Assembly (NCBI GenBank): GCA_947489425.1
Contig: CANLDL010000004.1
Coordinates: forward strand, 372,001 to 436,000
Length of the DNA stretch: 64,000 nucleotides
DNA from: an uncultured Pseudomonadales bacterium
Lineage (GTDB): Bacteria; Pseudomonadota; Gammaproteobacteria; Pseudomonadales; Cellvibrionaceae
Reading direction: 5' to 3'
In this document: positions 55,686 to 64,000 of the stretch, one piece after another
Numbering within the stretch: the first letter of the stretch is position 1
Layout: every line of letters begins with the position of its first letter
Translations under genes and position numbers: made by a program
Notes under the pieces: model-generated
Seen by the model: the letters and a program-made list of their open reading frames with translations, nothing else
What the model was told of the DNA's origin: nothing
Databases searched by the model: none

Positions 55686-57140
55686 ATGCTTCGTGCTCTT
55701 ACCTTTGTGGTATCTATTTTTTCACTTTTTCTTTTTTCTTCTTTTGTTTTTGCCTCCGACGCTAGTGCCATAGCAGAAGGCAGCCGATACGATTTAACCG
55801 CATCATCGATAGGTTATATCTGTTTAGTAGTTTTCGCGATTGCCTATGCTCTAGTCATTGGTGAAGAGTATTTACATCTGAGAAAATCAAAACCTGTTTT
55901 ACTCGCGGCGGGGATCATTTGGTCTTTAATTGCTATTTATTATGCGAATCGTGGTTATGATTCCATCGTTGAAGAAGCGCTGCGACATAACCTACTCGAA
56001 TACGCCGAGCTACTACTTTTCTTGCTAGTGGCTATGACTTATATCTCAGCACTGGAAGAGCGCAGAATGTTCGACTGGTTACGTGTCTGGCTGGTTTCTC
56101 GCGGTTTGGGTTATAGGCAATTGTTTTGGACGACAGGTGTTCTCGCATTTTTTATCTCACCTATAGCCGATAACCTAACAACCGCATTGGTGATGTGTGC
56201 CGTTGTACTTGCTGTTGGGGGTAAAAACAAAAACTTTGTCAGCCTTGCTTGTATCAATATTGTAGTTGCTGCAAATGCTGGCGGTGCCTTTAGCCCCTTT
56301 GGTGACATCACAACGCTAATGGTATGGCAGAAAGGTTTAGTGCCATTCCAGCAGTTCTTTGTTTTATTCTTGCCCTCGGTCGTTAACTTTCTAATCCCAG
56401 CGGCAATAATGACCTTTTTTATTACTAAAGGTAAGCCTGCTTTAGAAGATGGTGAAGGTCAAGTTGAAATGAAACGCGGCGCTAAGCGTATGGCGGTATT
56501 CTTTTTACTAACGATTATGACTGCCATCATTGGTCATAGCTTTCTTCACCTCCCACCAGTCTTTGGCATGATGACTGGGCTTGCTTACCTACAGTTCTTT
56601 GGGTACTTTTTAAAGCGTACACTGCCAAGCTCGCTCGACCGAAAACGTCGTTTTTATCAGGATAACCCCGAAAAACTCGATGAGCTAAATAAAATAACGG
56701 AATTTAATGTCTTCAGTCATATTCAGCGCGCCGAGTGGGACACCTTAATGTTTTTCTACGGTGTTGTTATGTGTGTAGGTGGTTTGGGCTTTTTAGGCTA
56801 CCTAGGTATGGTCTCAGAGATAATGTACACCCAGTGGAATCCACTTTATGCCAACATTACCGTGGGGGTGCTTTCTGCTATTGTCGATAATATCCCGGTG
56901 ATGTTTGCCGTACTTACCATGAACCCCGATATGGTACTTGGGCAATGGTTACTAGTAACACTTACTGCAGGTGTAGGTGGTAGCCTATTATCTATTGGTT
57001 CTGCTGCCGGTGTTGCACTTATGGGGCAGTCTAAAGGCCAGTACACATTCTTTAGCCATTTAAAATGGGCGCCTGTCATTTCCCTTGGCTATATTGCTAG
57101 TATCTATTGCCATTTGTGGGTGAATGCTGCTTTATTTTAA
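55686..57140 (+). CDS. nhaD: Na+/H+ antiporter NhaD
   Basis: NhaD exports sodium in exchange for protons and is common in marine and halophilic bacteria. The 484-residue protein has an N-terminal signal-like segment ending FVFA|SD and about twelve membrane helices. Polar residues within the helices include FISPIADNLTTALVM and AANAGGAFSPFGDITTLMVW, the conserved ion-transport blocks of the family, and AIVDNIPVMFAVL near residue 400. It is preceded by a 270-nt gap and followed by a terminator, so it is probably monocistronic. Confidence 0.95.
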   Translation: MLRALTFVVSIFSLFLFSSFVFASDASAIAEGSRYDLTASSIGYICLVVFAIAYALVIGEEYLHLRKSKPVLLAAGIIWSLIAIYYANRGYDSIVEEALRHNLLEYAELLLFLLVAMTYISALEERRMFDWLRVWLVSRGLGYRQLFWTTGVLAFFISPIADNLTTALVMCAVVLAVGGKNKNFVSLACINIVVAANAGGAFSPFGDITTLMVWQKGLVPFQQFFVLFLPSVVNFLIPAAIMTFFITKGKPALEDGEGQVEMKRGAKRMAVFFLLTIMTAIIGHSFLHLPPVFGMMTGLAYLQFFGYFLKRTLPSSLDRKRRFYQDNPEKLDELNKITEFNVFSHIQRAEWDTLMFFYGVVMCVGGLGFLGYLGMVSEIMYTQWNPLYANITVGVLSAIVDNIPVMFAVLTMNPDMVLGQWLLVTLTAGVGGSLLSIGSAAGVALMGQSKGQYTFFSHLKWAPVISLGYIASIYCHLWVNAALF

Positions 57141-57190
57141 ACCTTACTGTATACGATAAAAGTATAAGTATTATTTAAATACTAATAAAA

Positions 57191-57216
57191 AAGGCTACGT
57201 AAGTAGCCTTCTTTAT
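57191..57216. terminator. Bidirectional terminator between nhaD and slyD
   Basis: AAGGCTAC and GTAGCCTT form a perfect eight-pair stem with a four-base loop, with CTTTATT on one side and an A-run on the other. It sits between the convergent nhaD and slyD genes. Confidence 0.85.
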
Positions 57217-57239
57217 TAGGTTGAAAGTAAGCTGAGAGC

Positions 57240-57722
57240 TTAGTGCTGGTGGCCGCCTGGTCCATGTACATGGCCGTGTTCAAGTTCTTCGGCGCTGGCT
57301 TCACGAATTTCGGTGACTTCGATATCAAAGTGTAAGTTTTTACCCGCTAATGGGTGGTTGCCATCAACGGTGATAGTATCACCCTCTACTTTAGTAACAG
57401 TAACGACTTGTTGGCCGTGCTCGGTTTGTGCGTGAAAGTCCATACCCGCTTGGATATCGTCAACGCCTGCAAACATGGATTTTGGTAGCTCTTGTACAAG
57501 AGAGTCGTCAAGTTCGCCATAGCCGTCGGCAGGCTTTACAACAACAGATAGTTTATCACCTACAGCTTTACCTTCGAGCTCGCGCTCAAGGCCTGGCACA
57601 ATGTTACCTGCACCATGAAGATACGGTAATGGCTCTTGGCCTTGTGATGAATCAACGGTATTACCATCGTCATCCTTTAGGGTGTAGTGAAAACTCGCTA
57701 CGCTATTTTTAGTAATACTCAT
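57240..57722 (-). CDS. slyD: FKBP-type peptidyl-prolyl isomerase SlyD
   Basis: SlyD is a prolyl isomerase and metallochaperone. The 160-residue protein has the FKBP/IF domain arrangement: FHYTLKDDDGNTVDSSQGQEPL, then YLHGAGNIVPGLERELEG, with the insert-in-flap domain around 72-120 and LAGKNLHFDIEV after it. The C-terminal tail is short and His-rich (EHGHVHGPGGHQH), able to bind nickel or other metals, but lacks the Cys of the E. coli tail. It is separated from DUF3108 by 30 nt on the same strand. Confidence 0.95.
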   Translation of the reverse strand: MSITKNSVASFHYTLKDDDGNTVDSSQGQEPLPYLHGAGNIVPGLERELEGKAVGDKLSVVVKPADGYGELDDSLVQELPKSMFAGVDDIQAGMDFHAQTEHGQQVVTVTKVEGDTITVDGNHPLAGKNLHFDIEVTEIREASAEELEHGHVHGPGGHQH

Positions 57723-57752
57723 AAAGATTCTCGTTATTGATGTGTGTAAATA

Positions 57753-58496
57753 TTATAAACCGACAACGGTTGTGTTGCCGATGGTTGCATCGGTTAGCTC
57801 AATGCTAAATTGTTTTTTATCGTCTTTTAATTGTATCAGCTTAACAAATAAGTACTGCCAGTCGGGTGCAACCCAAATAAAGGTGACACGGCGCTTCTTT
57901 TCGCGCACTACTTTAATTTTTAAAGTGTCAAAAGTCCCAGCTTTGGTTGTTATGCTCTCTTTGCCTATTATTTCGAACTGGTTTTTCTTAAAACGATTTT
58001 TATGCACGATATTATAGATGATACCGTGCTTATTTAATAATAAGTCCTGTTGTAGCTGTAGCTGGAAGCTTAATCGATCGAGTGCACGCGCTAGATAGCT
58101 AATCTCTTCTTGTTGTTTTTTAGTTGTTCGCGTAATGGTTTTTTTATTGTGATTAAAGTTAAGTTGCGATTGTTTAACTGCCCCAGTGATATTACGTTTA
58201 CTTGAGAACTGTTGTGGCCGAATATCGTTATTTTTCCACGTAAACTGAGCACTTTCCTTAAGGCTTGCAAGCCAGGAGCTTGCTCTAAAATTAAGCTCGT
58301 AAAGCCCATTATCTAAGAGCTTATATTCGCGATAGGCGCTAACGGCAAAGCCATTAATTACTGCATCGTAGTTAGCTTTAAAAAAGGGGACACTTGTCTC
58401 AGAAGTGGCAGGGGCAGGCGTTTTAGCAGCACTATTGATGCTAAACAATAAAATGAGCAGGAACAAGGGTGTCTGTTTTACAGTGCTAATCATCAT
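57753..58496 (-). CDS. DUF3108 periplasmic protein
   Basis: This 247-residue exported protein has a signal peptide ending near INSAA|KT and a beta-rich body typical of DUF3108 (FKANYDAVINGFAVSAYREY near the start, then LDRLSFQLQLQQDLLL, and the late KVVREKKRRVTFIWVAPDW). The function is unknown. In pseudomonads the gene always follows purN, as it does here by 24 nt, which identifies the family by both sequence and place. Confidence 0.9.
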   Translation of the reverse strand: MMISTVKQTPLFLLILLFSINSAAKTPAPATSETSVPFFKANYDAVINGFAVSAYREYKLLDNGLYELNFRASSWLASLKESAQFTWKNNDIRPQQFSSKRNITGAVKQSQLNFNHNKKTITRTTKKQQEEISYLARALDRLSFQLQLQQDLLLNKHGIIYNIVHKNRFKKNQFEIIGKESITTKAGTFDTLKIKVVREKKRRVTFIWVAPDWQYLFVKLIQLKDDKKQFSIELTDATIGNTTVVGL

Positions 58497-58520
58497 AGTC
58501 CCCGTACTTTGCCACAGTAC

Positions 58521-59189
58521 TTATGTTGTACGTGAATCTATTTGATGGCCTGTTTTAGGTAATAGTTCATTATCTAATGATACGCTATCTTCTTTTATTG
58601 TTAATCGCTCTTTGGCGAACCAATCTACTGCCATGGGGTAGATGATGTGCTCTTGTGCTTGTACGCGCCTACTTAATGTATCAACGGTGTCACCCTCAAG
58701 TATCGGTACAATGGCTTGAATAATAATGGGGCCACCATCGAGTTCTTCAGTGACAAAATGCACACTGACACCGTGAGCTTCGTCTTTGTTATCCAGTGCG
58801 CGTTGATGTGTGTGTAAGCCTTGGTATTTAGGCAACAACGATGGGTGGATGTTAAGCATACGGCCTGTGTAATGGCGTACAAACTCAGGTGTAAGTATCC
58901 TCATAAAGCCAGCCAATACAACAAGTGTTGGCTGGTAGCTATCTATAGCGCTTGCCAGTGCATCATCAAAGCTGGCTCTATCTGGGTAATCTTTATGTGC
59001 AAGTACATGTGTCGGGATGTTGTGCTTTTGTGCTCGCTCAATCCCATAAACATCGGGCTGGTTACTAATCACCGCTTCAATGCGAATAGGTAACTCGCCC
59101 GCTATTTGGCCATCAATTAATGCCTGTAAGTTTGAGCCGCTGCCAGAGATTAATACAACAACTCGACAAGCATTATCAAGCGTCGGCAT
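58521..59189 (-). CDS. purN: Phosphoribosylglycinamide formyltransferase PurN
   Basis: PurN transfers a formyl group from 10-formyltetrahydrofolate to GAR in purine synthesis. The 222-residue product contains VVLISGSGSNLQALID, the folate-binding and catalytic segments VLAGFMRILTPEFV and NIHPSLLPKYQGLHTHQRAL, and HFVTEELDGGPIIIQ with the catalytic Asp. The ATG follows the purM stop with no gap. A C-terminal Ser/Leu-rich tail of about 15 residues is extra. Confidence 0.97.
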   Translation of the reverse strand: MPTLDNACRVVVLISGSGSNLQALIDGQIAGELPIRIEAVISNQPDVYGIERAQKHNIPTHVLAHKDYPDRASFDDALASAIDSYQPTLVVLAGFMRILTPEFVRHYTGRMLNIHPSLLPKYQGLHTHQRALDNKDEAHGVSVHFVTEELDGGPIIIQAIVPILEGDTVDTLSRRVQAQEHIIYPMAVDWFAKERLTIKEDSVSLDNELLPKTGHQIDSRTT

Positions 59190-60287
59190 TTAGGCATTAC
59201 CTTTGAGGACAACTGCATCGCTATTGCTTGGTTTATCTTCTATTTGGCCAATAATCCATGCATTCTCGCCACAATCTTGTAGTGTTTTAAGCGCTGTTTG
59301 TGCGTTGTCTTGGCTAACGCAAATGACCATGCCAACACCGCAGTTAAAAGTACGGTACATTTCTGTCGAATCAATATTGCCTTTTTGCTGTAGCCAGGTA
59401 AATACTGCTGGCATATCCCAACTTTTAGTATCGATCACAGCGGCTGTATCTTCGGGTAATACGCGAGGAATATTCTCTAGTAAACCGCCACCAGTGATAT
59501 GCGAGATAGCATGAACGGGTAGAGTGTTAATCAGTTTGAGTACAGATTTAACGTAAATACGTGTGGGTTCTAACAAGGCTTCTGATAGTGTTCTGCCATC
59601 TTCAGTACTGACTTTTTGGCTAAGGTCGGCATTGCTATGCTCGATAACCTTACGAATTAATGAGTAGCCATTGGAGTGTGGGCCGCTAGAACCCAGTGCA
59701 ATTAGGGTATCGCCCGATAAAACTTTGCTACCATCAATAAGCTCGTCTTTTTCCGCCACACCTACGCAAAAGCCTGCAAGATCATAGTCTTCACCTTCGT
59801 ACATCCCTGGCATTTCGGCAGTTTCACCACCGACTAAAGAGCAAGCCGAAAGCTCGCAGCCTTTACCAATACCTGTAACTACATCAGCGGCAACATCAAT
59901 GTTAAGTTTGCCGGTGGCGTAGTAATCAAGAAAGAATAGTGGTTCTGCACCACAAACAATAAGGTCATTAACACACATGGCTACTAGGTCGATGCCAATG
60001 CTATCGTGCTTGTTTGCATCCATTGCAAGACGTAGCTTAGTGCCTACGCCATCAGTGCCTGACACCAGTACAGGCTTTTTATAGCCCTCTGGTATTTCAC
60101 ATAAAGCGCCAAAGCCACCTAATCCTGCCATAACTTCTGGGCGACGTGTACGTTTTGCAACGCCTTTGATGCGCTCGATTAAGGCATTGCCTGCATCGAT
60201 GTCGACACCAGCGTCTTTATAGCTGAGAGATACATCGTTAGTGGATGATGGGTTAGATGAAGAGGCTTTATCGGAGGAGTTGCTCAT
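59190..60287 (-). CDS. purM: Phosphoribosylformylglycinamidine cyclo-ligase PurM
   Basis: PurM closes the imidazole ring to make AIR. From the ATG at 60287 it has 365 residues (E. coli 345), with a Ser/Asn-rich N-terminal extension of about 20 residues before [19 protein letters not shown]. Characteristic blocks include [50 protein letters not shown], and [20 protein letters not shown] seven codons earlier (60308) is less likely. Translation is coupled with purN by adjacent stop and start codons. Confidence 0.97.
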   Translation of the reverse strand: MSNSSDKASSSNPSSTNDVSLSYKDAGVDIDAGNALIERIKGVAKRTRRPEVMAGLGGFGALCEIPEGYKKPVLVSGTDGVGTKLRLAMDANKHDSIGIDLVAMCVNDLIVCGAEPLFFLDYYATGKLNIDVAADVVTGIGKGCELSACSLVGGETAEMPGMYEGEDYDLAGFCVGVAEKDELIDGSKVLSGDTLIALGSSGPHSNGYSLIRKVIEHSNADLSQKVSTEDGRTLSEALLEPTRIYVKSVLKLINTLPVHAISHITGGGLLENIPRVLPEDTAAVIDTKSWDMPAVFTWLQQKGNIDSTEMYRTFNCGVGMVICVSQDNAQTALKTLQDCGENAWIIGQIEDKPSNSDAVVLKGNA

Positions 60288-60506
60288 AATGTGGTGCGAT
60301 ATTCCCAAAAATTTAAAAAGCGCTATTCTACCAGTTTGTTATTCACACAAGTAGGTTTATTAGGTGATCTTTATCATCTTTATCTTTTCAGGCTTAACAG
60401 GCCTCTAACGAGGTGTTGTGAGTATGGATTTTTACTGTGTTTCTATGTCAAACTAAGGCAGATATTAATATGCTTACCAACTCATATATCAAAGAGAGAG
60501 TATTGG

Positions 60507-61688
60507 GTGTTTTCGAGATCATTTTTTGTTTCAGCAAGCTCTGTTAAGTCACAATTAGCTCATTTAAGACTCGCTAAACTGAGCCTATTAAGTAGTGTTT
60601 TCATTCTTGGATCAATGATATCGCTGTTTAGCTATGGGGCTAAAAGTGTTGATATATATAGTGTGCAAGAGTTAGTTGTAAACCAGTCTAATGAGGTGCG
60701 CAAAGAGGCAGCAGCTCGTGGTTTGAAAACTGTATTTGTTAGGCTCGCAGGTAGCAAAGAGGTATTACAAGCACCGGCGGTACGAGAGGCTATTGCTAAG
60801 GCTTCAATTTATCTCTCTGAGTTTGGCTATCAACAAACCAATCGGTCAATCACTATTGCCGGCGCTCCTAAGCCTGCAAGCCTCTTAGTGATGCGTTTTG
60901 CACAAGCGCCACTTGAAAAAGTCCTCAAAAATAATCGCTTGCCTATTTGGTTATCTAATCGCCCGGATATTTTAGTTTGGGGTGCATTTAATCGTGGCAA
61001 AAAATCCTATATGGGTGCTGATTCTACAATGGCTAGATCATTAAAAAGCGCAGCCTCTGAGCGCGGATTGCCTATCACTAACCCTGTACTCGATTTAAGT
61101 GATCGCTCTAGTTTATCGGCCTCTCGTCTATGGGCATTAGATGAAGACTCTATTCTCGATGCCTCCAAACGTTATGATACTAATGCCATTTTAGCCGGAC
61201 GTTTTAGTAAAAGTGATGGTCAGTGGAATGGTAATATGCTCTTGTTACATTTAGGTAAAACCAATTACTTCTCGGCAAGCAATAAGAGCCAGCGTGCTGT
61301 TGCGCGCTCCATCATCGATCAGGTAACGGATCATTTAGCAAATATTTACGCAGTAGCACCTAATGGATTGGGTAATCCGCGTTCAGCTATATTACAGATC
61401 AATAATGTTGAAGATTTTGATTATTATGCCTCGGTTATTGCTTATCTAGAGTCGCTGCCATTGGTTGACGGATTGAATGTGGTACGAGTACATGAAGGAC
61501 GACTCGTTGTTAAAGCGAATTTAAATTCAAGTATTGAGCGCTTAATTAATACCGTTAAACTCGATAAAAAATTGCGCTTTGTTGAAACTCAAACCCCTAC
61601 TATTAATTCGGGTAGTTTCAATTCAACGGCTGATCCTTTAGTTAAATCTTCGGTTGATGTGATTCATGAATTTGTGTGGCAAGAATAA
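60507..61688 (+). CDS. DUF2066 protein, GTG start
   Basis: This is a 393-residue envelope protein of the DUF2066 family, conserved upstream of hda in pseudomonads and relatives. I place the start at GTG (60507), behind AGAGAG. The open frame further up would add 72 residues that look non-coding. A basic region and a hydrophobic segment (LLSSVFILGSMISLFSYG) form a signal or anchor. The body contains VRKEAAARGLKTVFVRLAG, ILVWGAF and a repeat-like C-terminal half. The function is unknown. It ends 5 nt before the hda GTG. Confidence 0.85.
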   Translation: MFSRSFFVSASSVKSQLAHLRLAKLSLLSSVFILGSMISLFSYGAKSVDIYSVQELVVNQSNEVRKEAAARGLKTVFVRLAGSKEVLQAPAVREAIAKASIYLSEFGYQQTNRSITIAGAPKPASLLVMRFAQAPLEKVLKNNRLPIWLSNRPDILVWGAFNRGKKSYMGADSTMARSLKSAASERGLPITNPVLDLSDRSSLSASRLWALDEDSILDASKRYDTNAILAGRFSKSDGQWNGNMLLLHLGKTNYFSASNKSQRAVARSIIDQVTDHLANIYAVAPNGLGNPRSAILQINNVEDFDYYASVIAYLESLPLVDGLNVVRVHEGRLVVKANLNSSIERLINTVKLDKKLRFVETQTPTINSGSFNSTADPLVKSSVDVIHEFVWQE

Positions 61689-61693
61689 CGCCT

Positions 61694-62389
61694 GTGCTTA
61701 AACAAATTCCATTAGCGATTTCTCTTGAGAGCTCGGCTGTTTTTGATAATTTTTTTGTATCTGAGAGCAATCAAGCGTTAATAGCCGATTTAAAAAACTT
61801 CGGTACCAATATCTCACCAGATAATTTCATTTATCTGTGGGGAGAGCAGCAGAGCGGCTTGAGCTATTTGTTGAGCGCTATTCAAAATAATCTTTCCCAA
61901 CTCCCAATGCAGTATCTTCCTTTAAAGGATTTAGCGGCTTATCCGCCTGCGATGATTTTAGAGGGCGTTGACGAACGGCAACTTGTTTGTATCGATGATA
62001 TTGACGCTATTTGTGGTAGCACTGAATGGGAGGAGGCTTTATTTCATTTATTTAATCGTCTGCGCGATCGAGGTAGCTACTTAATCATTACCAGCCACAC
62101 TGCACCGAGAGAGTTATCTCTCGATTTACAAGATTTATATTCGCGTCTACAGTGGGGTATTACTCATCATTTAAAACCACTTAGCGAAACAGATAAATAT
62201 GCGGCAATAAAAATGCGTGCAATGCAATTAGGGTTAGAGTTACCCGATGATGTGGCTAATTTTTTACTAAAACGCGTTAAGCGCTCTTCTAGCGAATTAT
62301 TTTCGATGATGACAACATTGGATACTGCGTCTTTGGCTAATCAGCGTAAGTTAAGTATCCCTTTTGTCAAACAAGTACTGTCACTTTAA
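61694..62389 (+). CDS. hda: DnaA regulatory inactivator Hda
   Basis: Hda works with the DNA clamp to stimulate ATP hydrolysis by DnaA and stop re-initiation. From the GTG at 61694 it has 231 residues (E. coli 233 in one numbering). It opens MLKQIPLAISLESS, resembling the clamp-binding peptide QLSLPL of E. coli. The AAA+ domain has a degenerate Walker A (GEQQSGLSYLL, no Lys, as in E. coli Hda) and LVCIDDIDAI as Walker B. It ends RKLSIPFVKQVLSL, matching the E. coli C-terminus. An alternative GTG at 61676 would overlap DUF2066 by 13 nt. Confidence 0.93.
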   Translation: MLKQIPLAISLESSAVFDNFFVSESNQALIADLKNFGTNISPDNFIYLWGEQQSGLSYLLSAIQNNLSQLPMQYLPLKDLAAYPPAMILEGVDERQLVCIDDIDAICGSTEWEEALFHLFNRLRDRGSYLIITSHTAPRELSLDLQDLYSRLQWGITHHLKPLSETDKYAAIKMRAMQLGLELPDDVANFLLKRVKRSSSELFSMMTTLDTASLANQRKLSIPFVKQVLSL

Positions 62390-62399
62390 GGTTTAAATC

Positions 62400-62762
62400 T
62401 TAAGGCTTAATAGTCAAACGCTGTAACCAACGGCTGGCAAACATCCCTGCTATAAATACAGTAATGGTTGCAACGAGTCCAAACCAGTCATGAAAGTCTC
62501 GGGTGGGTGAATAAACCTGCACAACATAACTAATAAAATAAGCGAGCATTAAAAAGCACAGCCAGCTATAGCTACGATAATATTTAGCGAGTAGCCCTGG
62601 CAAAATTGCTATTAAGGGAAGCGTTTGTAGTAGCCATATTCCCCAAAAGCTTGGCGATGATACCCAAGCATCTAGAGCGATCACGCCTAGCAGGATAATG
62701 TAGCCCATAAAGGTCAGCCACAGAGCGTGGTTAATTTTTTTATCTTTTGTCATTAATGCCAT
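62400..62762 (-). CDS. DUF2069 membrane protein
   Basis: This 120-residue protein has four hydrophobic helices (about 14-32, 41-60, 68-86 and 94-112) typical of DUF2069, an inner-membrane family of unknown function. In pseudomonads it is found beside wrbA and hda, exactly as here. The ATG at 62762 is the first start; a second ATG three codons later is also possible. It follows wrbA by 24 nt. Confidence 0.88.
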   Translation of the reverse strand: MALMTKDKKINHALWLTFMGYIILLGVIALDAWVSSPSFWGIWLLQTLPLIAILPGLLAKYYRSYSWLCFLMLAYFISYVVQVYSPTRDFHDWFGLVATITVFIAGMFASRWLQRLTIKP

Positions 62763-62786
62763 AGTTTGCGTATCTTAAAATTTATC

Positions 62787-63805
<1,019 letters not shown>

Positions 63806-63963
63806 AGGTCTATTCTCGGACTTTCAATGTTTTCAAATACTTAATAGTTTACGTGTTAGCTAATAGTTTGTCTTGTTTGTATTTTAATAAGCCCTACGCC
63901 ACCTGCTAAGCGCTAAAAGCCTATCTACCCTTATAAACTGGCCGTTATGGTTGTTCAAGCAAG

Positions 63964-63988
63964 ATTGTGCCTAAAAATTAGGCACAAT
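63964..63988. repeat. 11-bp perfect inverted repeat near the right edge
   Basis: ATTGTGCCTAA and TTAGGCACAAT are perfect complements separated by three As. No T-tract follows on either strand within reach, so it is not a standard terminator. It may be an operator or an RNA hairpin belonging to the gene beyond the window. Confidence 0.45.
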
Positions 63989-64000
63989 AATTTGTGCTTT

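Noticed and set aside
55573..55773. 66-codon frame overlapping the nhaD start
   Set aside because: Highly Phe/Leu-rich from T-rich leader DNA, overlapping the well-supported nhaD start in another frame.
61794..61900. Missing Walker A lysine in Hda as a sign of inactivity
   Set aside because: The E. coli protein has the same degenerate loop, so it is normal for the family.

Overview
The window looks like chromosomal core DNA of a moderately AT-rich marine gammaproteobacterium near Pseudomonadales/Cellvibrionales. The evidence is the gene order: map-glnD-dapC...dapD, rpsB-tsf-pyrH-frr-uppS-cdsA-dxr-rseP-bamA-skp-lpxD-fabZ-lpxA-lpxB-rnhB, and DUF3108-purN-purM/DUF2066-hda/DUF2069-wrbA-arsC all follow Pseudomonas-type synteny. 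An NhaD Na+/H+ antiporter fits a saline habitat. I found no phage, insertion sequence, CRISPR array, rRNA or tRNA gene. The species cannot be named from the sequence alone.

Layout. (1) 1-6780, minus strand: a guanidine-assimilation operon. A class I guanidine (ykkC) riboswitch and a possible sigma-54 promoter precede a binding protein, a permease and an ATPase of an ABC importer. Two DUF1989 proteins (carboxyguanidine deiminase-type) and a 'urea carboxylase' family enzyme follow; the carboxylase is cut by the left edge of the window. (2) 7061-10640: recJ on plus, then on minus two tandem DUF1127-like mini-proteins, a DUF7931-like protein and a small membrane protein. (3) 10794-21009, minus: moaE-moaD-moaC, dapE-dapD, a Spx/ArsC-like protein, ribA, nth, dapC, glnD and map, covering molybdopterin, lysine/peptidoglycan precursor, riboflavin and nitrogen-signalling functions. 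(4) 21447-36627, plus: translation factors, isoprenoid and phospholipid precursors, and the outer-membrane biogenesis block with lipid A genes. (5) 36779-46621, plus: a coiled-coil membrane protein, class I fumarase, pterin dehydratase, an OmpA-like protein, exonuclease I, aspartate transcarbamylase, a PlsC-like acyltransferase and DinG. (6) 46696-51546, minus: a secreted alpha/beta hydrolase with an uncharacterised membrane-anchored partner, a DCC-family thiol-oxidoreductase gene broken by one in-frame stop, and argS. (7) 51699-57140, plus: a small conserved protein, rluA, rapA and nhaD. (8) 57240-63805: slyD, DUF3108, purN and purM on minus, DUF2066 and hda on plus, then DUF2069, wrbA and arsC on minus.

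Most of the window is housekeeping. The items worth a second look are the guanidine operon with its riboswitch and sigma-54-like promoter, a BamA whose extracellular loop carries an EF-hand-like calcium-binding sequence, the nonsense-interrupted DCC gene, the DUF1127 pair, an endonuclease III with a rearranged cysteine cluster, the hydrolase/anchored-protein pair, and the missing dnaE after rnhB. Several genes use TTG or GTG starts, and I corrected start sites where Shine-Dalgarno position, overlap or family length favoured another codon.
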